From positions 1,423,400-1,445,884 of the forward strand of contig CM074821.1 of assembly GCA_037447605.1 (NCBI GenBank): a stretch of 22,485 nucleotides of DNA, read 5' to 3'. Below are positions 8,033 through 17,476 of this stretch, piece by piece; position 1 is the first letter of the stretch, and each line of letters begins with the position of its first letter. The position numbers and the translations under genes are program-made. The stretch is from Zygnema circumcarinatum (Eukaryota > Streptophyta > Zygnematophyceae > Zygnematales > Zygnemataceae). A model generated the notes under the pieces. It was not told the origin of the DNA. It ran no database searches and was given only the letters and a program-made list of their open reading frames with translations.

Positions 8033-8558
8033 ATGGAGTCCCTCCCCGCCGTCCATTATCCGGCGGCCGCTTCTTGTGGCTGGAGGCACTGCGCCCGGGA
8101 TTTGACTGCCCGAAAAAGAAACAAAAAAAAACGAGCTTGAAATTTGTTTTATATTTTTGGGCAGATCGGCGGAAAATAGTCTGAAATTGTTGTTTTTCTC
8201 AAGTGATTTTTCCGGCGGCTCATATTTGCTGTTTGTTTTCATACTTTTTAAAGGAGGGACAGAGATTGAATCCGACAATGAAGGCGGTGGAGAAAGTCGG
8301 CAGGTGAATGTCTGAAATTTTGCTTGTTGAGGGCGTCGAAAATAATTGCTAAGGGTGGTCCATTGGTCAGGTCCAACGGAAATAATGAACGGTAAGACCA
8401 GGAAAGTTATTTGTTATGAAGAGAAAATTTGAATCGTTGTGTAGGGAAAAACATTTTGAAGGGGAAAAAGATGCTCCAGGAAAGGCCAGCCAATCAGCGG
8501 CCGAGGACTCGCCTTCCAGGGGCCCTCTCCTTGCGCTTCTTGGAGCGTGAGAAGCGAG

Positions 8559-8660
8559 TGAGTGAGAGAGAGAGAGGGAGAGACGGGAGACAGTGAGGCC
8601 GGAAGAGAGAGGGAGGAGAGAAGAGGAAGGAGAGAGAGAGAGAGTGAGAGAGGTCGGACG
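8559..8660 (+). promoter_or_regulatory. GA-rich leader of RCA
   Basis: GAGAGAGG strings ending two bases before the RCA ATG, so almost certainly part of the 5' untranslated region. A CCAAT box lies at about 8490. No clear TATA box was identified. Confidence 0.6.
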
Positions 8661-8662
8661 CC

Positions 8663-11600
8663 ATGGCTTCTGCTACAGCAACAGCGCAGGCTGCGCTCTT
8701 GAAGGTCCGCACAAGAGAAAACAACTCCCATGTCTGCACCCCACTGCATTGCTTTGTCTTTTCCACCTTCTGCAATGTCAAAAGCCGCAGATCGCGCCTT
8801 GTGCTGAACCCCAGGCTTCGAACGAAATTAAAGGCACTCATTTTCGTTGTGGATTCCAGTTTCAGTTTCTGTTTCAACTCCATTTCCATCCTCAATCTCA
8901 GTTTCATTTTCAGCTTCAGTCTCATTTGCAAGTTTATTGACTTACCTTCATCTTCATGTCCTTTACTCAAACCCCGTTCTGCCTCTTGTAAGACTTCTCA
9001 AGGTGTCTCTCTCTCTGTCACTCTGTCTCTCCGTCTCTCTCTCACTGACTCTCTGACTCTCTGTCTCTCTGTCTCTCTGTCTCTCTGTCTCTCTGTCTCT
9101 CTGTCTCTCTGTCTCTGTCTCCTCTGTCTCTCTCTCTCTCTCTCACCCTTGCCTTCTCTCTCTCCCTCCCTCTCTCTCTCATGCCTTGGCAACGACTTAC
9201 CCTTCAAACTTTTGATCGGAGGATGGACCCTAACCAAATCCAAAACTCAAACCAACGCCAAGATCAAACCAACCAAACCAAAACCAAAACTGAACCTGAA
9301 GCTCCCTTCCCTTGTGCAGGCCGAGTCCCTGACAGCGACCCGCCATGTGAGCGCGGTCTCCCTTCCGAGCAGCTCCTTCCTCGGCGCCGCCGCCAAGGCG
9401 CCAGCTGGCGCCTCTCTATTGGGCGTCTCCCAGGGCGCAGCACGCGTGGTTTGCCGGGCGGGGTCGGACAAATGGTCCGGTCTCGGGAACGACATCTCGG
9501 ACGACCAGCAAGACATCTCCCGGGGGAAGGGCATGGTGGACTCTCTCTTCCAGGTGCTCCCTCCGCCCTCTCTTCCTCCTCTCAATCTGCTGCCGAGCAG
9601 ACTTCTTGCCTCGCGTTTTGTCTCCGTGTCATGATGAATGAAGCAGGATGCAGGATGCGTTGGGCTTCGCTTGCGGTTTTTGTGTCAGCTGTTCAGATCT
9701 ATGTGGCAGTTTGTAGTTTGATTTTTCGTCTGGCCATGCCTCGGATAGAAGGGTCTGATTAGAGCCTAGTTCTGATTTTCTATTTCAATCTTCGTTTGCG
9801 AGTCTTGTTGTTTGAAGATGCGGTTGTTTGATTGTGAGATGTGAGCTGACGGGAGAGGGCGTAACGCGTGTGTGTGATGCAGGGCGGATGGGGAGATGGT
9901 ACGGCCAATGCCGTCATGTCGAGCTACGATTACGTCAGCCAGGGGCAGCGCAAGTAAGCTAGAATCTGCAGACAGCCTTGTAATGTCATCGCTTCTATGG
10001 AACTTGTATAGTAAATGTAGCTTTTGTGCAGTTGCTTGTCTAGTGATCGTCGAATCTTGAAAACCTTTCCGGCCATTTTAGTCGATGCTCTTAGTTTTTC
10101 ACTTTTGCTGAGAATTTGCTATGAAGTTTTAATCACTTGGGGTTCTCCTGTATGGGGGTGCAGCCTGGAATGGGATAACACCATGGATGGCTACTACATT
10201 GCGCCTGCCTTCATGGATAAAATTGTTGTTCATCTCGCCAAGAACTTCATGAAGCTGCCCAATATTAAGGTGAGAAGTGGTCCTATGCGAATCACGAGTT
10301 TGCTTGTTCGTGCAGTCTTTTTTTCTCGACTTTTTGCCATTTGAATCACTGGAATGAGTTCATCTTTCGTTTCAGCTCTGCTCTCCATCGGAATCACGGA
10401 TAAAGTGGTAAAATGCTATTATTGCAGGTTCCTTTGATTCTTGGAGTCTGGGGAGGAAAGGGTCAAGGAAAGTCCTTCCAGGCGGAGCTCATTTTCGCAA
10501 AGCTCGGAATCAAGTAAGTCCCTGACCTTGCAACCGAATGCACTCCTTTTGCTTGATGTCCAATCTGCTGTCTTTGATCTCTTGCTGTGTCCGACTTTCT
10601 CTTTTTTCTGCATATGCCCCATGAGAATATCATCCCCTAACCGTTCTGAAAATGGACACTTTCAATGCATGACTTCATGCGCAGCCCCATCACAGTGATC
10701 ATAAGCATGCTGCTGCCCCCTGATTTCCTGCTTCCTAATGTCCTTCTTCCTCCCATCTCTGCATCACTTCATACCCCATGTAGAACAGCAAAACCTCTCT
10801 ACACTCGTGCTGAACTGACCCTTTGAACGCTGAATGCTTACCTTCATGCGCAGTCCCATCACAGTGATCATAAGCATGCTGCTGCCCCCTGATTTCCTGC
10901 TTCCTAATGTCCTTCTTCCTCCCATCTCTGCATCACTTTATGCCCCATGTAGAACAGCAAAACCTTTCTACACTCGTGCTGAACTGACCCTTCGAATGCT
11001 GAATGTTTGCCTGTATGCGCAGCCCCATCATGATGAGCGCGGGTGAGCTCGAGTCTGGCAATGCGGGCGAGCCGGCCAAGCTCATCCGGCAGCGCTACCG
11101 CGAGGCCTCCGACATCATCAAGAAGGGCAAGATGTGCTGCCTCTTCATCAACGACCTCGACGCGGGCGCGGGCCGCATGGGCGGCACAACGCAGTACACG
11201 GTCAACAACCAAATGGTCAACGCCACGCTCATGAACATCGCGGACAACCCCACCAACGTGCAGCTCCCAGGAATGTAAGTACATCTCTCACGTTTCCCTC
11301 GTCCTCTCAATCCCGCTTTTTTCTCTCCGCTCCATCCTTCCTCTCGCGTTCTCTCTACCACTTGCACTTCTTCTCCTGCCTTTCTATCCTCCTCGCCCTC
11401 CCTCTCCCCCCGGCTCTCACTACTCCCTTCTGCTAGAAGTCCCTCATAGACTGTCTCTCTGACCGTCCCTTTTGTCCTCCTTCCCTTTTGTTGCTTGTTC
11501 CCTGTGCATGCCCCTCGCGTGTCTTCACACGCTCCGCTGTCCTAATTTCTTCCCCTGTCCGTCTCAGTCCTTCCTTCTTCCCTCCCCTTCCTCTCCACTT

Positions 11601-13712
11601 TCCCAGTACTTCTCTTTTCTCCCTCATCTTCTCGCTCTGTATCTCCTCCTCTGTTATTCAGCTGGAAGTCCAATCTAGCGTAAAGTCCTTAACTTCCTTG
11701 CTTTTGCCTGCAAGTCCCGCTGAACTTCTCATAGGCTTCTGGGGATGAAGAGTATTCTGCCTCGAAAATAAGGCTTACAATAGGTGTGTAGTCGTTGTCG
11801 CCCTTGTGCAGATACAACAAGGAGGAGATTCCTCGCGTGCCGGTCATTGTGACTGGTAATGACTTCTCCACTCTCTACGCTCCTCTCATCCGTGACGGGC
11901 GCATGGAGAAGTTCTATTGGGCGCCTACCCGCGACGACCGCATTGGGGTGTGCCAGGGCATCTTCCGGCTCGACAACATTCCGGAGGAGGACGTGGTCAC
12001 CATTGTCGACTCCTTCCCCGGCCAGTCCATTGGTCAGTGTCAACCTTTCCTCGTGGTTTTTTTCCCATCAGGTCGGAGTCGTCCTCTGTTGCATGGGTTT
12101 CTTCTCATGCTGCCGTCATCCCTCTGTCACGGTTAGCATTCACTAGTTTTGCACTTAACAAAAAATGGGGGAGGCTATGCTCCTGCCTTTTACAGAATCC
12201 CGAGTCACTCCTTTTTTTTATGTACCATGCTCGGAACTTAGCCAATCCATACCCCACTTCTCATGCAGTTCTTTTCTTGGTCCTGTGATACATGCTGCTA
12301 GGTGGAAGTTCCCGTATGCCACAAATATTTGACCTGTTTTTTGAAGTGACCGTATGCTTCTGTTTCATATTATTTCTCTCTTGCCGCCCATGGCACTAGT
12401 CTTCAGCTTATTTAGCCCATTCATATCTTGTCAGGAGGTCAGAAAGAGTCATACATCATGTTTAAAGAATGAAAGCTTTGGGATGTTGGGGCATTTGAGC
12501 TATCCTCCCTCGGTGATCAGCTCACGTGATAAAACTTAGATAATTTTGGCAGCTATGCACACAGATGCATGTCTACTGATGTTATTCCCAGAAGTCATTG
12601 AGCATCAAACGTACTCGAACTTTAAAAAAGTCGACATTTTGGTTTTCGATTGTAGTAGTTTACCGCTGAAGTGCAAGCGTTAGTGAGTAGGGGCGGAGCA
12701 CGGACATTATCTGTATTCTCAACACCTCAGCTACTATCGTTCCTTTAGCTACTCTTGCCTTTCTGAAGCTCTGTCAGATGTGAAGCTGTATCCGGAACCT
12801 TGTCCTCCCTTACCCTTCGAAGCCCTAAACCTCACCCTAACGATTACTAGCGGAGGAAACCCCTTCATCCCCCCGAACCCTATCCTTTTCCGACTCTTGA
12901 ACCCCCCATGATCCCCTGCATTAATTCGAATTGTTGTACCAGTTCCCCGTTCATGTCCAAAACTAATCTTATCCCCCCTCTCTTGTCTCAGACTTCTTCG
13001 GAGCACTGCGTGCTCGCGTGTACGACGACGAGGTGCGCAAGTGGGTGGCGGAGATCGGCGTGGAGAACATCGGGAAGAAGCTCGTGAACTCGCGCGAGGG
13101 GCCGCCCTCCTTCGCGCAGCCGCCCATGAACCTGCAGACGCTGCTCATGTACGGCAACATGCTCGTCGCCGAGCAGGAGAATGTCAAACGCGTGCAGCTC
13201 GCTGACAAGTATCTGGAAGGGGCCGAGCTCGGAAATGCCAACGACGACTCCATCAAGCAGGGATCCTTCTTTGGAGATTGTAAGTGGGAAATGTCCGTAG
13301 AAAAAAGGGTAGAAGATGTTGGGGAGTGTTTTTTTTCTCGTATGAACCTCAGACAGAGAGCATTGCAGACCTTTCAACTATGGTCTTTTGTCAACGGAAG
13401 TCGCAGTCGATAATCCCAACGTGGAAATCCCTTTCACTAGAGAAGCTCTCTTTGAACGAGATACCCTACCTGAACCCCAAAACCTGTTCTATTTGTGCAG
13501 CGTATGAGGGAAAAGCTTCGCAACACTTCCCTGTTCCCGTCAAGGAGGGATGCGCCGATCCGAATGCCGTGAACTATGATCCGACGGCTCGCAGCGATGA
13601 TGGGAGCTGCGTGTACGACTTCAACGAGCCTCCTTCCAGACAGCTCGTTTCTGCAAGCAGGTCGAAGGCGCCGGCTGCAAGGGGCAGGGGAAGGGGCCGT
13701 GGAAGGAGGTAG
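8663..13712 (+). CDS. RCA: Rubisco activase, long (redox-regulated) form
   Basis: Nine exons: 8663-8704, 9320-9553, 9883-9953, 10164-10269, 10428-10513, 11023-11274, 11812-12032, 12992-13279 and 13501-13712 (1512 nt, 503 residues). All have GT-AG borders and agreeing phases. Residues 1 to about 60 are a Ser/Ala-rich chloroplast transit peptide ending near VVCRAG. Then come the Rubisco-recognition N-domain ([19 protein letters not shown]), the AAA+ core with Walker A GGKGQGKS, Walker [12 protein letters not shown], the arginine-rich sensor region ([20 protein letters not shown]), and [17 protein letters not shown]. The C-terminal extension has the two regulatory cysteines 18 residues apart (EGC...DGSCVYDF), as in the alpha isoform. 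Family role: ATP-driven removal of inhibitory sugar phosphates from Rubisco in the stroma, with the extension giving thioredoxin-f/light control. Odd points: 29 residues after VYDF, ending in [10 protein letters not shown]; and Ile at the exon 6/7 junction (PGIYNK) where most plants have Met. Confidence 0.97.
8853..9300 (+). repeat. Low-complexity RCA intron 1: hexamer-like and CTCTGTCT arrays
   Basis: Three successive arrays in one 615-base intron. They are a degenerate TTTCAG-type hexamer (8853-8940), a near-perfect CTCTGTCT octamer (9055-9125) with flanking CT runs to 9180, and a degenerate AACCAA/AAAACC hexamer-like tract (9226-9295) just before the acceptor. The apparent long frame from 8663 through this region is an intron read-through. 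Confidence 0.85.
10685..11022 (+). repeat. Two tandem 169-base copies duplicating the RCA exon 6 acceptor
   Basis: Units 10685-10853 and 10854-11022 are both exactly 169 bases and differ at about ten positions. Each begins with an exon-like CCCATCA following ATGCGCAG and ends with the same acceptor context. Three potential acceptors therefore lie 169 bases apart (before 10685, 10854 and 11023). Only the last leads into the conserved exon ([15 protein letters not shown]). Confidence 0.92.
11275..11811 (+). other. RCA intron 6, pyrimidine-rich
   Basis: A 537-base intron, about 11300-11660 being dominated by C and T (CTCCCTCTCC, TTCCTTC) but without a strict repeat unit. Confidence 0.85.
12033..12991 (+). 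other. RCA intron 7, 959 bases
   Basis: The longest intron of the gene, of mixed composition. It contains short telomere-like strings (AGCCCTAAACC near 12820) and ends in TTGTCTCAG. No embedded gene seen. Confidence 0.85.
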
Positions 13713-15186
13713 AGTCTGAGTAAAATTAGGGTTTGAGAGAACGGTATCAGTTTTAAAGCAACTGTTTTGATGGGCTTCAAGGGGAGCAAGGATGTGGGAG
13801 ATGCTTGCGGACGGTAGGAGACATATTGAGGGGATAGGGAGGGCGAAGAGAGGGCTAGAGAGAGTGAGGGGGGAGAGGAGTATGTGAGCCGATGCTGATA
13901 CTCGAACTAGTTTCGTAGATAAGGATTGGTTCTGGTTGACACGGCTGACATCTCTCAGAGAGAAGAAAAAAGGAAAGTTAGTCTTAGAAATGGTCACTTA
14001 TATGTAGTTCGCTGTTGGCAAAAATGAGTTTGTGACGAAACTGGACAACGGAAAGGAGAACTGAAAAAAAATTAGCAGTGGGTTTTTCCTTTTCTGCGTA
14101 AGACCTATTTCTGCTGCAGGTTCCACCTCGAGGATCTTCCTGGCAGTGAAACTTCCTGGAAGGTGCAGGAGCCTGATCAGTTTTCACAAGGTGAAAAGAA
14201 GTTCGATGTTCTCGTAGAATTCTTTAATGATATGCAACGGCTCTATCTGCCGGTTCACCATATATGTGACACTGGCTAACATGTTTGGTCACTGATGGCA
14301 TGGCGTGTGAGTGCAATGCGGGCAATGGGCTACAAGTAATTCAGATAAAAGATAAAAGTTGTCGGCGCTTTATTTCTTTAAGTAGTTTATTGATAATTTC
14401 GTAGACGTAAAGAAGAGAAATGCGTATGAAGTATTTGTTTCAAAGATCGTCCTTTTACGTCGACTTATCCAGAGAAAGACAGCACAGATATCAGCTAATG
14501 CGGGAAATTTCTGCACCAAAATAACTGAATGTGGAATTGGGATTTACAGCGTGAACGTCTCTTTGAGTACATACGTTGGTTCAATGGCTGGCGAAAAAAC
14601 ATTGCCTCAAAAAGAATGCATGCGTGCAAGCTAAACCTTTTGGGGTCCGCCTGTCTTTTGGCGCAGAGACAGAGGTCCAAAAGTGGGTCCATTCGCCACC
14701 ATGTCCGACTGTATTCGGTGTTGAAATCTGCGATTGAAAATTTTCTTGATCCAAAAGCCATAAATTGTCCTCCGTTTGAGGGAGGGAGGGAGGGAGGGAG
14801 GGTAAAGTTGCTCGTTTGGCTTATGTTTGGCTTGACATGGCATCTCCCTCAGTTCCTCCCCTCCCCTCCCCTCACTGCTCTCCCTCCCCTCCCCTCCCCT
14901 CCCCTCTCTCCCTCCCTCCCTTTCCATTGCGAGCAGAAGTGGAGCATTTTCCAGTTGTACAGTTGTGGTGACTGGCCATGCGAAGGGGCCCGCCATAGCA
15001 AAAAAATCCTTTCTTATAGACCCTAGGTTCGTAAACCTACTACACCCCTATAGCCTAAATCTGCCTCCACAACGACAATTCCAAGCAGTGTGAACATCTT
15101 CAGTTGGGTAAATTTTCGAGATATTTCCAATCCTGGATCCCACAGGAAAGGGCATGCGCTCCTTTTGGGAACTAGAGGCTAGATAT
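13713..15186. other. RCA 3' region and intergenic, with GGGA and CCCT runs
   Basis: RCA 3' untranslated sequence, then intergenic DNA. It holds a (GGGA)n run at 14778-14803 and CCCTCC-type pyrimidine runs at 14857-14922. An open plus-strand frame of 165 codons (14529-15026) shows no known domain and runs through the repeats; I do not call it a gene. Confidence 0.6.
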
Positions 15187-15239
15187 CCAATGGGAATTCG
15201 CCACGTGGAAAAACTGTACACGTGGTGGACTTTGATTGG
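15187..15239. promoter_or_regulatory. Mirrored ERSE dyad 1, cyclophilin promoter
   Basis: Exact match to the full pattern: CCAAT (15187-15191), N9, CCACGT (15201-15206), N13, ACGTGG (15220-15225), N9, ATTGG (15235-15239). Both halves are perfect CCAAT-N9-CCACG on opposite strands. It lies 402-454 bases upstream of the ATG of a secretory-pathway foldase. Confidence 0.7.
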
Positions 15240-15395
15240 AAGTTGCTCATCTGGAGTCCACTAGAGTGGATCCCGCTTGTTTACCAAGTAAGATCCCTTA
15301 ATCGACTAATCTAATCACAGACTGCCACAGACATTGATCCAATTTGGGCCATACCCAGTGGACTTTGTACACACTTCAGCCTGAAGTCGACACAC

Positions 15396-15448
15396 CCAAT
15401 GGTAACGAGCCACGTATACAACGTCTGCACGTGGCGGATTCTCATTGG
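15396..15448. promoter_or_regulatory. Mirrored ERSE dyad 2, cyclophilin promoter
   Basis: CCAAT (15396-15400), N9, CCACGT (15410-15415), N13, ACGTGG (15429-15434), N9, ATTGG (15444-15448). Identical box sequence and spacing to the copy 209 bases upstream, but the spacers differ, so this is not a recent duplicate. It lies 193-245 bases upstream of the ATG. Confidence 0.7.
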
Positions 15449-15535
15449 TTAATATCTGCTATTATTTTCGCAAACTTGGAATTTTGAAATGCCCTGCGTT
15501 GAGTTGATCCTACCCGGCGAGAATAACACCCCCGC

Positions 15536-15632
15536 TCTCCCTCTCGCCTTTCCCACCCCCTCTCGCTCTCTCCCTCTCCCATCTCCATCTCTCCCATCTC
15601 TCTCTCACTCTCTCTCTCTCTCGCTCCCCCTC
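15536..15632 (+). promoter_or_regulatory. CT-rich leader of the cyclophilin gene
   Basis: CTCTCCCTCTC strings ending 8 bases before the ATG. Probably 5' untranslated; pyrimidine leaders are common near plant transcription starts. Confidence 0.55.
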
Positions 15633-15640
15633 AGGAAGCC

Positions 15641-17427
15641 ATGGCCGCGGAGAGGAGGACTCTCATCCTCTCTCTCCTTGGAGCCGCCCTTCTTTTGGCG
15701 GCGCTTTTCCGCCAGGCAGAGGTTTGGGCCCCTCAGGGCGCAGCGGGGCTGGGCGGGAGGGTTGGGGTGCAGGGACTTGGGGGTTTTGGGGATCTGGGTT
15801 TCTCGAAGCTTCACTTTCAAAATTCTACCGTTCCTATGTCGAGAGGGATATGGGATAGATTTGGGCTTTTTTCCTTCTCTTTTCGTTGTTTATCTGAGGT
15901 CCAAAAGGTCATTTTTTGTTTTTTTCAACTGCGTGGAGCTGAGATTGCCTTTTTTTTTTTTTTTTGGTTTGCTGCAGGCGAAGCAGGGCAACTTGGAGGA
16001 GATAACCCACAAAGTGTACTTCGACATTGAGATCGATGGAAAGCCCGCAGGTGCTCCTTTGCTTTTCCCCATTTGACGCTTGGTTTGGCATGGAATGAAG
16101 GGCACATACATCATTTAAAGGATTGATTACATTCAGGATCTTGAGGATTCTCAAATTAGGAGATGCCTTTAGGGTTAGAGGATCTCCGTGTGGAGACGTG
16201 CCGTTTTCTCTCGCCCTCCCACCCTCCCCCTCTCTCTCTCCCTCGCTCCCCCTCACCCTTCACTCTTTCCCACTAACTCGCACCCTCTCTCTTCCCCCTT
16301 CTGCCTCCGCCACTCCCTCTCTCTTTCCCCCCCTCCCTCTCCTTCCCTCCCTCTCCCCTTCTCTCTCTCTTCCCTCTCACTCACTCCCTCCGCCCTTCTC
16401 CTCTTTTATTCTCTCCCCTCTGTCTCCCGCCCTCTGTCTTCCCCTTCCCTTTGCCCCTCCCCACTCTCGCTCTCTCTCCCCCTCCCTTTCTCTGCTCTGC
16501 TTGATCTGCTCATATCTGTACATGGAACAGGACGAGTTGTAATGGGGCTGTTCGGCAAGACCGTTCCCAAGACAGTCGGTACGACACACCCTGTAGAAAC
16601 TTTCCTGCGCCTTTTACTGCTTCATCTCTGCATAGCTCATTTTTTCTGTCTGTTTGAATTAGAATTTGTCTTTGTAAATTTTTTCAGGCAGCCACACACA
16701 TTGAATGGCTAGTTTCACACAGAAACAACAGACAAGGTCGAGCTTTGCTTTATCCATTTTTGTATTTTTTTTTCTTCTCTCATTTTCTTAATCCTGTGAA
16801 TTGTTTCTTTCTTCTGCAGAAAATTTCCGTGCTCTTTGCACGGGTGAGTACCTCTTCTATCTTGAATATCTCAATTTAATGGGTCCCCCCCCCGCCCCCT
16901 TCACCCTTGTTCTTTCCTCTTTTTAATGATTTGAAGTCATATAAAATTTTAGGGTTTCAAAGCCTGCTCAAGCTTGCTTTCGTTTCGAAGTTTTCCTCCA
17001 AACTTGTGAACTTTCTTATGTTTCAGATTTTAGGGTGACTAATTTTTTACGGTTTGGGGAAATTTCCGGGGAGTAGGAGAAAAGGGGGCGGGTTCGTCCG
17101 GAAAGGCTCTCCACTTTAAGGGCAGCGGATTCCACCGCATTATTCCCCAGTTCATGATTCAGGCAAGAGTCAAAACTCCTATTATATATTGGACCCCTCT
17201 CTCTCTCTCTCCCCCTCCCTTCCCTCCCTCCCTCCCTCCCTCCCTCCCTCCCTCCCTCCCTCCCTCCTCCTCCTCCCTCCCTCCCTCCCTCCCTCCCTCC
17301 CTCCCTCCCTCCCTCCTCCCTCCCTCTCTCTCCTCCAGAAGGTTGTTCTTCCTGTCTTTCTGTGCCCTCCATTCCCATCCTCTCCGCTTTCTCTCGCTCT
17401 CTCTCTCTCTCTCCCCCTTCTGTGCCC

Positions 17428-17476
<49 letters not shown>

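Noticed and set aside
8663-9634. 323-codon open frame as a single-exon gene
   Set aside because: It starts at the true RCA ATG but runs through intron 1 and its CT repeats. Splicing 8704 to 9320 restores a normal transit peptide and the activase N-domain.
14529-15026. 165-codon plus-strand frame after RCA
   Set aside because: It crosses GGGA and CCCT runs, has no recognisable domain and no sign of splicing.
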